Positions 32,938 through 42,562 of a DNA stretch of 64,000 nucleotides are shown piece after piece. Under the pieces are notes generated by a model that did not search any database, was not told the DNA's origin, and worked only from the letters and a program-made list of their open reading frames with translations. Origin of the DNA: Fimbriimonas sp. (lineage in GTDB: Bacteria; Armatimonadota; Fimbriimonadia; Fimbriimonadales; Fimbriimonadaceae); contig JARXAE010000018.1 in NCBI GenBank assembly GCA_029866005.1, positions 25,658 through 89,657 of the forward strand, read 5' to 3'. The position numbers and the translations under genes are program-made. Every line of letters begins with the position of its first letter. The stretch's first letter is position 1.

Positions 32938-34901
32938 AAGCCACCGAGCTGATTCCGTTGCTTTGGGTGATTTTGGTTACCGGTGCCACCATCCTGTTGG
33001 GAGTTTGGGCGACGAAGAAATCGTCTTCGGCCAGCGACTTCTTCGTCGCGGGACGGTCGGTGAACGTGTTTTGGAACGCGTCGGCGATTTCGGGTGAGTA
33101 CCTCTCGGCGGCGTCATTTATGGGCGTTGCCGGGCTGGTCATGAAAAACGGATACGACGCGCTTTGGTATCCGGTTGGATATGCGGCGGGGTATCTGTTC
33201 TTGCTGCTGTTTATTGCCGGGCCGTTGCGTCGTTTTGGGGCTTACACGATTCCGGATTTTGCCGAAGGGCGGTTCCATTCGCCGGCATTCCGAAAGGTGG
33301 CAGTGTCGTTCGTGCTGTTTATTGGTTTCTTCTATACGCTGCCCCAGATGAAAGGAGCGGGCGTCACGATGGCGGGGATCATGGGGTGGCCTTACTTCGT
33401 CGGAATCCTGGTTGTCGGCTCGGTGATTACCTTTAACGTGGCGATCGGCGGAATGAAGGGGATCACGCTGGTGCAGGCTGCGCAGTACTGGATGAAGGTC
33501 TTCGCGATCTCGATTCCGCTATTCGTTGTGATGTCGGTGGTCGGGTTCTACAACAAACCTTTGGAAGTCGCTCGGGGAGATGCAACGGGAATTCCCTCAA
33601 TTCCGGGCGACGTGATCAAGATGAAGGGGAAGGCGGCTGCTCCGAATAATGCGCTGGCTTTGTCGTCGGCTCGAGTTTCGCTGGTTAAGTTTGAGACGGA
33701 TACTCGGCTGGTTGCCGTCTCGGTGAATCCGAAGCCGAAAACAGGCGATGTTTTTGATGCTTCGGACGCTTTGAATGCGATTGGTTCGACTTTGGAGATT
33801 TCTTCTTCGAGCAAAGATTTGGCGGTTCCGAAGGACACTTTGGTCCAGGTGACGCCGTTTGATGTGACGGCGGCTGATGGCAAGGTCGGGAAAGCTTCGC
33901 TCAAATTTGAGTTCGCCGAGAAAGCGGAGATTCGCGTGACTGCGCCGGGGAATCAGCCGGCGGCCGCGCCAAACGCCCCGGCGAATGGCAAGTGGCTGAA
34001 CCCGTTCGGGCCGCTGACGAGCAAGAACGGATATCCGCTTCTTTACACCTACTCGCTCATTATCGCGTTGGTCTGCGGAACTGCTGGACTGCCGCATATT
34101 CTTGTTCGTTTCTATACGAATCCGGACGGGAAGTCAGCGAAGCGGACGACGCTTTGGGTGATGGTAATGCTCGGTGCCTTTTATGTGTTTACACCGATTT
34201 GGGGCTCGCTGGGGCGGCTGTCGATGCCGATTTTGTACGCCTCGAACAGCACCGACTCGGCGGTTATCAAGCTGCCGATGATGGTAGACGGAGGTGGAAT
34301 TTGGGGCGCGATGCTGAGCGGGATCACTTCGGCAGGAGCGTTTGCGGCGTTTATGTCGACGTTCTCTGGCTTGCTCGTCTCAATGTCGGGGGCGTTTGCT
34401 CATGACATCTATGGCAAGATTCTCAAGCCGTCGGCCGCGCCGGAAGACAAGATGAGAATGTTCAAGTATGCCGCCGTTGGTATCGGTGCGGTCTCGATGA
34501 TGCTCGGTCTGTTGGTCGAGAGCTTTGACATTGCGATGATGGTAGGGTGGGCTTTTGCGATCGGGGCAGCTTCCTACTTCCCTCTGCTTCTGCTGGGAGC
34601 ATGGTGGCGCGGGCTGACTGCGAAAGGCGCGGCTACGGGAATGTTGGTCGGTGGATTGACTTCACTGGCGGCGATCATCACGACGATGCTTGTGGATAAG
34701 AAGGTGCTCACTGTCGAGTTATCACCTTTGGTTCGGTCCCTGATGGAGCAACCAGCAATCTGGGCGGTTCCGTTGTCGCTACTGCTGATGATTTTTGTGA
34801 GCAAGGCGACGGCAAAGGAAGTTCCCGCTGACGCGGATACGATCATGCTTCGACTTCACGCTCCGGAGGAGCTAGGGCACTCGAAGGATTACATCAGCTA
34901 A
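32934..34901 (+). CDS. Sodium:solute symporter, ActP-like, with large loop insertion
   Basis: This SSS-family transporter has about 13 helices and probably carries acetate or other short monocarboxylates with Na+. Diagnostic segments are SSASDFFVAGRSV, SGEYLSAASFMGVAGL and CGTAGLPHILVRFYT. It has 655 residues against roughly 550 for usual ActP. The extra ~100 residues sit in one extracytosolic stretch (~residues 205-368), which is rich in Lys, Ser and Pro and looks like a beta domain. The GTG start is coupled to the DUF485-like gene. Confidence 0.9.
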   Translation: MKATELIPLLWVILVTGATILLGVWATKKSSSASDFFVAGRSVNVFWNASAISGEYLSAASFMGVAGLVMKNGYDALWYPVGYAAGYLFLLLFIAGPLRRFGAYTIPDFAEGRFHSPAFRKVAVSFVLFIGFFYTLPQMKGAGVTMAGIMGWPYFVGILVVGSVITFNVAIGGMKGITLVQAAQYWMKVFAISIPLFVVMSVVGFYNKPLEVARGDATGIPSIPGDVIKMKGKAAAPNNALALSSARVSLVKFETDTRLVAVSVNPKPKTGDVFDASDALNAIGSTLEISSSSKDLAVPKDTLVQVTPFDVTAADGKVGKASLKFEFAEKAEIRVTAPGNQPAAAPNAPANGKWLNPFGPLTSKNGYPLLYTYSLIIALVCGTAGLPHILVRFYTNPDGKSAKRTTLWVMVMLGAFYVFTPIWGSLGRLSMPILYASNSTDSAVIKLPMMVDGGGIWGAMLSGITSAGAFAAFMSTFSGLLVSMSGAFAHDIYGKILKPSAAPEDKMRMFKYAAVGIGAVSMMLGLLVESFDIAMMVGWAFAIGAASYFPLLLLGAWWRGLTAKGAATGMLVGGLTSLAAIITTMLVDKKVLTVELSPLVRSLMEQPAIWAVPLSLLLMIFVSKATAKEVPADADTIMLRLHAPEELGHSKDYIS

Positions 34902-34934
34902 AAGACTCTTTAGCGGCAGCATAGTAGCTTTCGC

Positions 34935-35627
34935 TTACTGGACCAGTCGGCCTTCTGTGTATGCAATAGGCTCCACTGCTCGTTTCAGTTGCGTATTGAC
35001 TTGTACAGACAGTTTGTAGCCCATTAAAAAGCTCAAGAGTTGGATCAGAAAGTATACGACGGTAAACATGAGTCCGTCAGTGTTGAATAGCTTGGCCGTG
35101 AAAGATAAGTAGGGCATCACAACCAAGAAACACTGAGTACAGAGCACGTAGCAAAACCAGGTCACACTTCGGTCTTGCGAGGCGACTGAGAATGCGTTCA
35201 TGGTAGGCAATTCATTCGATCGGGAACGAATGACGAGGAAATCCATGATGTATATCAGAGCGACCAGGTTAATCACCGGAACAATACTTAGGCTGGCTGC
35301 ACCGATTGCCGAAATCTGGGGATCAATATCTCTTAATCTCACCGTTGCCTCCCAGGCGAGATGGACCCACTTGAATATCTGAACGGCAAAAAGCACGCTG
35401 AAGATCACAAGAAAGAGCGCTGCCATCGACACCGCACCGGCAGCGGCACCTTGCTCCCCCCAATTCAGATCAGTTGAGATGTTCTGCTCAAATCCCAAGA
35501 AGATGGCAAAACCAAATGTCATGAACGACCCCCAGATCAAGCCCAGCTGAACATGTTTCTCCAACTGCTCGCTGGGCACCTCTTTCCCGACAACATCTCC
35601 CGCGCGAGGATAGTTAGAGTAGGACAT
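34935..35627 (-). CDS. Uncharacterised polytopic membrane protein
   Basis: The 230-residue protein has about five hydrophobic helices (near residues 28-48, 65-88, 108-130, 155-175 and 185-205). The element VHLAWEATVRLRD, then SIVPVINLVALIYIMDFLVIRSRS, is reminiscent of DUF4328-type proteins, but I cannot assign it firmly. TATAAT lies 8 bases before the ATG. It is convergent with the symporter and divergent from the secreted protein at 35741. Confidence 0.58.
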   Translation of the reverse strand: MSYSNYPRAGDVVGKEVPSEQLEKHVQLGLIWGSFMTFGFAIFLGFEQNISTDLNWGEQGAAAGAVSMAALFLVIFSVLFAVQIFKWVHLAWEATVRLRDIDPQISAIGAASLSIVPVINLVALIYIMDFLVIRSRSNELPTMNAFSVASQDRSVTWFCYVLCTQCFLVVMPYLSFTAKLFNTDGLMFTVVYFLIQLLSFLMGYKLSVQVNTQLKRAVEPIAYTEGRLVQ

Positions 35628-35635
35628 TCGTAGCT

Positions 35636-35641
35636 ATTATA
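35636..35641 (-). promoter_or_regulatory. -10-like element of reverse-strand membrane protein
   Basis: A consensus TATAAT on the reverse strand ends 8 bases before the ATG at 35627. Confidence 0.45.
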
Positions 35642-35726
35642 GTTCGGGGGTCGGACGGATGCACATCTGCGGAAGATTGGCGCTTGGTGCGGAATGGTAC
35701 TAAACAGATTCCAAACAAGTCGGGCG

Positions 35727-35732
35727 TACAAT
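35727..35732 (+). promoter_or_regulatory. -10-like element of secreted protein gene
   Basis: TACAAT ends 8 bases before the ATG at 35741. The bases between are C-rich with no ribosome binding site. Confidence 0.45.
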
Positions 35733-35740
35733 GCCTCCCA

Positions 35741-36421
35741 ATGAAGCAATTAGCTATTATCGTCGTTGGAGTCCTGGTTGCAACTTTCACCATTGCGCAC
35801 CAGCAACGACCGCCCCAAAACCCAATCAAGCCTGCGGTGACCGACACAATCAAGGCAAATATTTATGCCGACAACTGGTTCATGCTGTACATCAACGGAA
35901 AGCCGGTTGCGGTAGATCCGATCGACTTCCTCCCGCATAACGTGGTTTCGATTGACGTTCTTCCCGAGTATCCGATGACGATCGCGGTGCTGGCGAAGGA
36001 CAATGCAGATCCGAAGACGGGGTGTGAGTATGGCGATCATATTGGGGATGCGGGATTCATTCTGCGGTTCGCGGATGGGACGACCTCAAATGCAACCTGG
36101 AGGGCAAAGAGCTTCTTCAGTGGTCCGATCGATGGCGACGTACAGAATCCAAAAGTCAACCGCCAACCCCTGCCGGCTAACTGGTTTGCGAAAGATTTTG
36201 ACGACTCGACATGGAAGACAGCCAAGGAGTATTCCGAGCAAGAAGTCGGTCCGAAAAAGACATTCTACGATTTCGATTTTAGCGGCGCAAAGTTCATTTG
36301 GACCGATGACATTGCCTTGGACAATACCGTGATCTTCCGGGCGAAAATTGAGAAACCGGGTTGGCGGGCGCGATGGACAACTAAGCCCGACTTGGATGTT
36401 TCAAAGTCTCCGATTGAGTAG
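35741..36421 (+). CDS. Secreted protein with carbohydrate-binding-like jelly-roll
   Basis: The 226-residue protein has a signal peptide (residues 1-19, ending IAH/Q). The mature part contains IYADNWFMLYINGKPVA and later WFAKDFDDSTWKTAKEYSEQ and FIWTDDIALDNTVIFRAKI. This pattern is like the sugar-binding jelly-roll modules found in beta-galactosidase and rhamnosidase-type enzymes, but no catalytic domain follows. It may bind a carbohydrate or a partner on the cell surface. The family is not firmly recognised. Confidence 0.6.
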   Translation: MKQLAIIVVGVLVATFTIAHQQRPPQNPIKPAVTDTIKANIYADNWFMLYINGKPVAVDPIDFLPHNVVSIDVLPEYPMTIAVLAKDNADPKTGCEYGDHIGDAGFILRFADGTTSNATWRAKSFFSGPIDGDVQNPKVNRQPLPANWFAKDFDDSTWKTAKEYSEQEVGPKKTFYDFDFSGAKFIWTDDIALDNTVIFRAKIEKPGWRARWTTKPDLDVSKSPIE

Positions 36422-36474
36422 TTGAATTGGGTTGACAAATTGGGATGCGGATGGAACTTGGTAACCTACCAACC

Positions 36475-37626
36475 ATGAACCTTCTCGAAATCCGACACGA
36501 CCTTCACGCTCACCCTCAAGTGAGGTTTGAGGAAACCTATGCATGCGAGTTGATCCAGCGAGAGCTGACCGCATTGGGCATTGAGTTCAAGGCGGGGTTG
36601 GCTAAGGGGACCGGGGTGCTGGGTTACTTGCCAGCGACTTCGAATCCTGAGAGTGCCCCGACGATCGCATTGCGCGCCGATATTGATGCGTTGCCAATTC
36701 ACGAAGAGACGGGCAAGCCGTACGCAAGCACGATTCCTGGGCGGATGCATGCTTGCGGACATGACGGACACACGACGATTCTGCTCGGAGTTGCTCATGC
36801 TTTGGTCAACACCGCCGAGAGACCAAACAACGTCCTGATGGTTTTTCAGCCTGCTGAAGAAGGCGGCGCGGGCGGAGATTTGATGGTCAAGGATGGCTGC
36901 CTTAACGGAACGTTGCTCGGCAACAAGGCGGACATGATGTTCGGCTTGCACGGTTGGACGACGGTCAAAATCGGTCACGTTGCGACTAAAGTTGGAGCGA
37001 TGATGGCTTCGACAGATGAGTTCTTTGTTGAGATGGTCGGTCAAGGCGGCCATGCGGCAGCTCCCGAGAGCACCCGCGATCCGATTGTTGCGATTGCTTC
37101 GTTCATCACGACGGTACAGCAGATCTCTTCGCGGAATACAGAGGCGTTCGACAACATTGTTGTGACAGTTGGTCAGGTCCATGGCGGAACTGCCAACAAC
37201 ATCATTCCGATGTCGGCGATGGTTCATGGGACGATCCGGACGATGAGCGCGAAGACTCGAATTATGGCGAAGAAGCGGCTTGAGCAGGTTGCCCATGGTG
37301 TAGCGTCGGCGCACGACGTTGAGGCCAAGGTGACGATCAACGAGGGATATCCGGTGGTTGTCAACCATGAGGATGCAGTCGCACGATTTTTGACAGTTGC
37401 TCAGAGTGTTCTCGGCGAGGATAAGGTCAGTGACAAGGCCGAACCGACGATGGGTGGCGAAGACTTCGCCTACTACTCGTCGGAGTGCCCTTGCTGCTTC
37501 TACCAACTGGGCTTAATTCCCGACGGAGTGGATGAGATTCCGAGCGTGCATACTCCAAACTTTGACTTCAACGATGATGCGTTGGAGATTGGAGTGAAGG
37601 TGATGACCGCTCTCGCATTGTCATAA
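36475..37626 (+). CDS. M20 family amidohydrolase (hippurate hydrolase/IAA-amino acid hydrolase type)
   Basis: The 383-residue enzyme shows the M20 amidohydrolase pattern: [31 protein letters not shown], the metal motif [25 protein letters not shown] and GGEDFAYY. It hydrolyses N-acyl amino acids or related amides. ATG 36475 is chosen because IRHDLHAHP normally starts a few residues in and TAACCT lies 7 bases upstream. An ATG at 36445 would add ten residues. Confidence 0.93.
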   Translation: MNLLEIRHDLHAHPQVRFEETYACELIQRELTALGIEFKAGLAKGTGVLGYLPATSNPESAPTIALRADIDALPIHEETGKPYASTIPGRMHACGHDGHTTILLGVAHALVNTAERPNNVLMVFQPAEEGGAGGDLMVKDGCLNGTLLGNKADMMFGLHGWTTVKIGHVATKVGAMMASTDEFFVEMVGQGGHAAAPESTRDPIVAIASFITTVQQISSRNTEAFDNIVVTVGQVHGGTANNIIPMSAMVHGTIRTMSAKTRIMAKKRLEQVAHGVASAHDVEAKVTINEGYPVVVNHEDAVARFLTVAQSVLGEDKVSDKAEPTMGGEDFAYYSSECPCCFYQLGLIPDGVDEIPSVHTPNFDFNDDALEIGVKVMTALALS

Positions 37627-37647
37627 CCCAGGCTAAGGCTCCGGGGG

Positions 37648-37653
37648 TACAAT
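37648..37653 (+). promoter_or_regulatory. -10-like element of lepA
   Basis: TACAAT ends 11 bases before the lepA ATG, leaving a leader of only a few bases. Confidence 0.4.
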
Positions 37654-37664
37654 CAGGTTCCCGC

Positions 37665-39461
37665 ATGGATCAATCGCGCATCCGCAATTTCTGCATCATC
37701 GCGCATATCGACCACGGCAAGTCCACCCTTGCTGACCGCCTCATCGAACGATGTGGTGCTATTCGAGGCACCGCTCAGGAGCAAATGTTGGACTCGATGG
37801 ATATCGAGCGCGAGCGCGGGATTACGATCAAGATGGCGGCAGTTCGGCTGCTCTATATCGCGAAAGATGGGCTCGAGTACGAGCTGAACTTGATCGATAC
37901 CCCGGGGCACGTCGACTTTACTTATGAAGTATCGCGAGCTCTTGCGGCTTGCGAAGGAGCGCTTCTGGTCGTAGATGCAAGCCAGGGTGTTGAGGCTCAG
38001 ACGATTGCCAACGCAAATATGGCGATGAACCAGAACTTGGAGATTGTTCCGGTTATCAATAAGATCGACCTCCCTCATGCCGATGTCGAGCGAGCACGCG
38101 AGGAGATTGAGATGGCGGTTGCGGTTGATGCGACCGATGCGATCCCTTGCTCTGCCAAAGCCGGGATTGGGATTGATGAGATTTTAGAGGCGATCGTTGC
38201 CAAGATTCCGCCTCCAGTCGGTCGTGACGACAAGCCGCTCCGGGCTTTGATTTACGATTCTCACTTCGACGCCTACCAGGGTGCGGTTGCCTACGTTCGC
38301 GTTCGCGACGGATCGGTGAAGAAGGGTGACGTCATCAAGATGATGAACACAGGGTCGACTTTTGTTGTCGATTCAACTGGTCACTTTGGACCAGGTTTGC
38401 AAGTCAACGACGGAATCAACACGGGCGAAGTTGGCTACATCACCGCCGCGATGAAGTCGATTGGCGATGCCCAGGTCGGAGATACCGTCACGACCCGCGA
38501 CGAGGGTGCATCGGAAGCTCTTCCTGGCTATCGAAAGGCACTCTCGATGGTCTTCTGCGGCTTGTATCCTTCAGACGGAGATCAGTATGAGGATCTGCGG
38601 GACGCGATTGCGAAGCTACAGCTGAACGACGCTTCGCTTCAGTTTGAGCCAGAGACTTCGGCGGCACTGGGATTTGGCTTCCGATGTGGCTTCCTTGGGT
38701 TGCTCCACATGGACATCGCTCGCGAGCGGTTAGAGCGAGAATTCAACCTTGATCTGATTCTGACCGCGCCGAGTGTGGACTACATCGTTCACAAGAAGAA
38801 CGGCGATGTGGAGCACATTTCCAACCCGAGTGAGTTCCCGGACGCGAACGAGATCATGACGATTGAGGAACCGACGGTCAAGGCGACGATCATGGTTCCG
38901 AACGAGTACGTCGGTGCGGTCATGACGCTGTGCCAAGAGCGGCGGGGGATTTACACCAAGACCGAGTACCCCACCCCCCAGCGTGTCATCCTTTACTACA
39001 CTCTTCCCATGGGTGAAATCCTCATGGACTTCTTCGATAAGTTGAAGTCAAACACCCGAGGCTACGCTTCATTCGATTACGATCCAGACGTCTATACCGC
39101 GTCCGATCTCGTCAAGCTTGATATCCTGCTGAACGGCGATATTGTTGATGCGCTCAGCTTCATTGTTCACAAGTCGTTCTCGTATAACCGGGGACGCGGG
39201 GTGGTTGAGCAGCTACGGAAAGTTGTCCCAAGACAGCAGTTCGAGGTCCGGGTTCAGGCTGCTATCGGTTCCAAGGTCATTGCCGCAGACACAATCAAGC
39301 CGTTCCGAAAGAACGTCATTGCCAAGTGCTACGGCGGAGACATTTCGCGAAAGCGCAAACTGCTCGAGAAGCAGAAAGAAGGAAAGAAGCGCATGAAGCA
39401 GATCGGTTCGGTCGAGCTTCCGCAGGAAGCCTTCCTTAGCGTTCTGAAGGTTGCGGAATAG
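37665..39461 (+). CDS. lepA: Elongation factor 4 (back-translocase GTPase)
   Basis: LepA/EF4 is a ribosome-associated translational GTPase. The 598-residue length is standard. The G1 motif [14 protein letters not shown], switch region [12 protein letters not shown]3 [12 protein letters not shown] and G4 NKIDLPHAD are intact. The LepA-specific C-terminal domain ([38 protein letters not shown]) is complete. It is transcribed alone and overlaps the convergent sugar-kinase gene by 26 bases. Confidence 0.97.
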   Translation: MDQSRIRNFCIIAHIDHGKSTLADRLIERCGAIRGTAQEQMLDSMDIERERGITIKMAAVRLLYIAKDGLEYELNLIDTPGHVDFTYEVSRALAACEGALLVVDASQGVEAQTIANANMAMNQNLEIVPVINKIDLPHADVERAREEIEMAVAVDATDAIPCSAKAGIGIDEILEAIVAKIPPPVGRDDKPLRALIYDSHFDAYQGAVAYVRVRDGSVKKGDVIKMMNTGSTFVVDSTGHFGPGLQVNDGINTGEVGYITAAMKSIGDAQVGDTVTTRDEGASEALPGYRKALSMVFCGLYPSDGDQYEDLRDAIAKLQLNDASLQFEPETSAALGFGFRCGFLGLLHMDIARERLEREFNLDLILTAPSVDYIVHKKNGDVEHISNPSEFPDANEIMTIEEPTVKATIMVPNEYVGAVMTLCQERRGIYTKTEYPTPQRVILYYTLPMGEILMDFFDKLKSNTRGYASFDYDPDVYTASDLVKLDILLNGDIVDALSFIVHKSFSYNRGRGVVEQLRKVVPRQQFEVRVQAAIGSKVIAADTIKPFRKNVIAKCYGGDISRKRKLLEKQKEGKKRMKQIGSVELPQEAFLSVLKVAE

Positions 39462-40404
39462 CGAACCTTGTTTGGGTTGTTTCCCAACTTTGGATTCCGC
39501 TGACGGCGTCGGCGGCTTCACAACAGCAGGCACCAACGGCGCAGGCGATTTTCATGCTTTCCTCGATGGTATAGCCGTTGGTCATTCCGTAGATGAAGCC
39601 TGCGATGGTGGCGTCGCCGGAGCCGGTTGTGCCGACGATTTCGACCGGGAAAACTGGCTGATTAAGCGCGGTTGTTCCATCGGTCCAACGCAGTCCGTCG
39701 TCTCCGCATTTCAGAACGACGTTCTTTGCTCCCCATTCTAGAGCCCTTTGGGCAGGTTCGTTCGAGCCAGTTACGAGGGCTGCTTCCTCTTCGCTCGGCA
39801 TGAAGAAATCGACATGCGGAAGCACCTTAGCCAAGATCTGTGGCCATTTGGCACGACCGGATTCACCTGCAGAATCGGGCAGACTCATGTCTAAAGAGGT
39901 GGTTAAACCTTTCTGTTTGGCGCGGGAGAAAATGTCTGCCAACTCGTCACCGCCGTCGGTAAACATTCGCTGCATGAGCGGGGGGTAGCCGAAGTGAAAC
40001 CAATCGGATGATGGGAGTTTGTTGAAGTCCACGTCCTCGGTGCCGAAGAAGTGATTACAGCCAGGGTGGTGCAAGAAGGTCCGGTCTCTACCGGGTTGGC
40101 TGATGACGATGGAGTAGGAGGTCTGAGCCGCATTTGTTCGGCTTAGGTGGCCGTCTAGCCCGTCGCCATATCCGCAGACGAACCGCGTGATGGCATCTCC
40201 GAAGGCGTCTTCGCCAATTTTTGCCACGAGGGCAACGTCCACGCCTAGCTTCTTCAGTGCTAGTCCGACGTTGGACACGGCGCCGCCGGTCGAGAGAATG
40301 GAAGGACCAGTGTCAACCAGTTGTCCTGGTTCGATAGGGGTCGACGTCAATATTTCTGGAATGATGTCCAGGCACAGGTGTCCGGCGACAATGACTCGAC
40401 TCAT
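39436..40404 (-). CDS. PfkB-family carbohydrate kinase
   Basis: The 322-residue ribokinase/PfkB kinase has the N-terminal [10 protein letters not shown], the [15 protein letters not shown] sugar-site motif and the catalytic DTXGAGD-type motif as [14 protein letters not shown]. It phosphorylates a sugar, sugar acid or polyol. ATG 40404 overlaps the upstream oxidoreductase stop (ATGA); longer frames run into that gene. It is the last of three coupled genes (aldolase, oxidoreductase, kinase), so its product probably feeds the aldolase. Confidence 0.92.
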   Translation of the reverse strand: MSRVIVAGHLCLDIIPEILTSTPIEPGQLVDTGPSILSTGGAVSNVGLALKKLGVDVALVAKIGEDAFGDAITRFVCGYGDGLDGHLSRTNAAQTSYSIVISQPGRDRTFLHHPGCNHFFGTEDVDFNKLPSSDWFHFGYPPLMQRMFTDGGDELADIFSRAKQKGLTTSLDMSLPDSAGESGRAKWPQILAKVLPHVDFFMPSEEEAALVTGSNEPAQRALEWGAKNVVLKCGDDGLRWTDGTTALNQPVFPVEIVGTTGSGDATIAGFIYGMTNGYTIEESMKIACAVGACCCEAADAVSGIQSWETTQTRFAIPQPSER

Positions 40405-41522
40405 GCGATGGTAACCGTTTGTCCAGTTCGCTGAGACTCCAGGGCGGCAGTGAAGAGGTGGTGACTCGCTAGGGCTTCTTCCGGCGTCGCGCATTGGAAC
40501 TTAGGTTTGTTACCGCTCAGCTCATCGATGAACGAGGCCCACATTTGGAGGATTGCGTCAGAGAATCCGAACTCGAAGATGTGTCCAGTAATGGTTGGGT
40601 AGGCGGTTTGGTAGCCAAGATCTTCTTCATGCCAAGCCTGCTTTCCTCCGGGTTGATAGGGCATTGTTCGGAGGGTTTTGGGGTGCTTGGTGCTGAAATC
40701 GACACTGCTCTTGGTGCCGAGGATCTTGATGTACCAGGAGTCGGTGTCGCCAGGGGAAATGCGCTTAGTTTCGAGGAGCATCGGGAATCCCTGTGCGCTC
40801 TCGCAGCCGAGGATGGCGTTGTCCCAGGTGTCGCAGTTTTCTGGGTTTCCAGCCGAGTTAGGGCGAGTCGGGAAGATGTTGCTGAGAAGAGCGCGAACAT
40901 TTTTGGAGTGGAAGCCGAAGCGGAGGGGGAGGTGGAGGACGTGAAGACCCAGGTCACCCATACAGCCGTATTCACCGTTCGTTTCGGCTCGACGTTTCCA
41001 GTTAATCGGCTTGTTCGGGTCGAGGTCGCTGCTGTGGCAGAAGCCGGCTTTGAGTTCAATAATTTGACCGAAGGCTCCTTCGCTGACCATTTGTGTGATT
41101 CGCTGGGCGGCGGGGAAAAAGGGAAATTCGCTGGAGCAACGGACGATCACTTGGGGGTTTTGGTTGACCGCTTCTACGATGTTTTGGGCGGCGGGAAGGT
41201 CGATTCCGAAAGGCTTTTCGGCGAAGAGGTGCTTCCCTGCCCGAATGCAATCGACGTAGATTTGCTCGTGCAGGTTATGGGGAACCGCGCAGTAGATGGC
41301 CTCAATATTCGGATCAGCCAAGAGATCTTGGTAGTTGGTTGTTGTTGTTATCCCCGGGTGATGGGTGGCGAACCACTCCATAGCGCTTGAGTTCACATCT
41401 GAAACGCCGACAATGACTGGCTTTGCGGGCATGTCGAGAAGATGCATCCAGCGCGCCGCTGCGCTGGCAAACTCTCGGCCCATCAGACCGCAGCCGATGA
41501 CGCCAAACTTGATCTCTCTCAT
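40401..41522 (-). CDS. Gfo/Idh/MocA family oxidoreductase
   Basis: The 373-residue NAD(P)-dependent oxidoreductase has the Rossmann motif FGVIGCGLMGREFA near residue 5. The EKP signature (AEKPFGIDL) and the C-terminal sheet with MGDLGLHVLHLPLRFG are present. It is cytosolic, with no Tat signal, unlike the GH109-like protein at 16583. The start is coupled to the aldolase stop (ATGA). Within the three-gene operon it likely oxidises or epimerises a sugar or cyclitol before phosphorylation and cleavage. Confidence 0.92.
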   Translation of the reverse strand: MREIKFGVIGCGLMGREFASAAARWMHLLDMPAKPVIVGVSDVNSSAMEWFATHHPGITTTTNYQDLLADPNIEAIYCAVPHNLHEQIYVDCIRAGKHLFAEKPFGIDLPAAQNIVEAVNQNPQVIVRCSSEFPFFPAAQRITQMVSEGAFGQIIELKAGFCHSSDLDPNKPINWKRRAETNGEYGCMGDLGLHVLHLPLRFGFHSKNVRALLSNIFPTRPNSAGNPENCDTWDNAILGCESAQGFPMLLETKRISPGDTDSWYIKILGTKSSVDFSTKHPKTLRTMPYQPGGKQAWHEEDLGYQTAYPTITGHIFEFGFSDAILQMWASFIDELSGNKPKFQCATPEEALASHHLFTAALESQRTGQTVTIA

Positions 41523-42346
41523 CGGCTTAGCTCTTCGGCGGCTCGTTCGGGGGTCCAATCTTGGTGGACGATTCCCATCAGCGCGCGGGTCATACCGGCA
41601 GGGTTGGGGTGCTGGATGACGTTGCGTCCGTAGACGATTCCCATCGCACCTTGATCCATCAGGTTCTTGGTTCTCTGCAAGATCTCTTCGTCGCTTGCGC
41701 GACCACCACCTCTGACCAGAACGGGGATTCCGGAGGCGACTTCGATGACTTTGTGGTACTCGCTGACATCGTCGGTGGGGTCGGCTTTGATAATGTCGGC
41801 ACCGAGTTCGACCGCCTGGCGGACAAGGGGGCGGATTTTGTTGATGTCACCGTCGACCATGTATCCGCCAGCTTTTTCGTTGGCTTGCATCACGAGGGGC
41901 TCGACCATCAGAGGCATCCCTGACTTGTCAGCTTGAGATTTCAGTTGATTGACGTTTCGGACGCAGTCTCGGTGTAGCTCAGGCTGGTCGGGTAGGAGGA
42001 GCAGATTGACGACCACGCAGGCGGCGTCAAGGCGGACGGCTTGATCTAGCGCTTCCGCAACGAGCTCACTCATCAGGGTTCTCGGCAGGGCGCTGCCGTA
42101 GACGTTTGCAACGTCGGTGCGAAGGACGAGTGCGGGTTTTTGGCCCATGATGTTTTGAAGGATGGGCGCCGTTCCGGGAGGGAGTTGCACCGCGTCGGGG
42201 GCGGCGGCTACCACAGTTTCGATTGCCTTGCGAATGTCTTCAATCCCACTCAGGAAGGAGAGTTCATTGAAGAATCCGTGGTCAATCGCCACGTCGAAGC
42301 ACTTTCCGTCGGCGGCGAAGAGTCGGTTGAGGCGAGACTTTGACAT
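41519..42346 (-). CDS. DeoC/FbaB/LacD family class I aldolase
   Basis: The 275-residue TIM-barrel protein resembles the DeoC/LacD/DhnA class I aldolases: VAIDHGFF near the N-terminus, LVVEPL-type LMVEPLVMQ, ADIIKADPTDD with the likely Schiff-base Lys, and VRGGGRASDEEIL. It would cleave or condense a phosphorylated ketose. It is the first gene of the operon. A TAACAT element lies 10 bases upstream of its ATG on the reverse strand. Confidence 0.85.
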   Translation of the reverse strand: MSKSRLNRLFAADGKCFDVAIDHGFFNELSFLSGIEDIRKAIETVVAAAPDAVQLPPGTAPILQNIMGQKPALVLRTDVANVYGSALPRTLMSELVAEALDQAVRLDAACVVVNLLLLPDQPELHRDCVRNVNQLKSQADKSGMPLMVEPLVMQANEKAGGYMVDGDINKIRPLVRQAVELGADIIKADPTDDVSEYHKVIEVASGIPVLVRGGGRASDEEILQRTKNLMDQGAMGIVYGRNVIQHPNPAGMTRALMGIVHQDWTPERAAEELSR

Positions 42347-42487
42347 CGCTCCGTGGATGTTACTCTGTGTTGCACCTAGGTTCAGCGGTTGTTAAACTTC
42401 ACTCCAGCTTAATGTGAAGATTGACAAACCGTGAGTGGAATGTGTCTTAATATCTGCGCGATGCTTGTAATCCGCCGAAGCTTGTCC

Positions 42488-42524
42488 TTCTCGTAAGAGA
42501 ACCTCCTTGAGCGCAAACGCTCAA
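42488..42524 (+). promoter_or_regulatory. Two tandem hairpins in the leader of the AAA ATPase gene
   Basis: TTCTC-GTAA-GAGAA (42488-42501) and TTGAGCG-CAAA-CGCTCAA (42507-42524) are adjacent perfect stem-loops, 39 bases before the ATG of the AAA ATPase. The second is followed by TTGCTT, so it could be a weak terminator, an attenuator, or part of a small RNA. Confidence 0.5.
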
Positions 42525-42562
42525 TTGCTTCGACGTGAACTTTAACTACAAAACAAGCACAT

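Noticed and set aside
36466..37506. A 346-residue reverse frame opposite the M20 amidohydrolase
   Set aside because: The forward gene has all M20 motifs; the reverse frame is Arg/His-rich without any recognisable domain.
40494..41390. A 298-residue forward frame opposite the Gfo/Idh/MocA gene
   Set aside because: The reverse gene is well supported by Rossmann and EKP motifs and by ATGA coupling on both sides.
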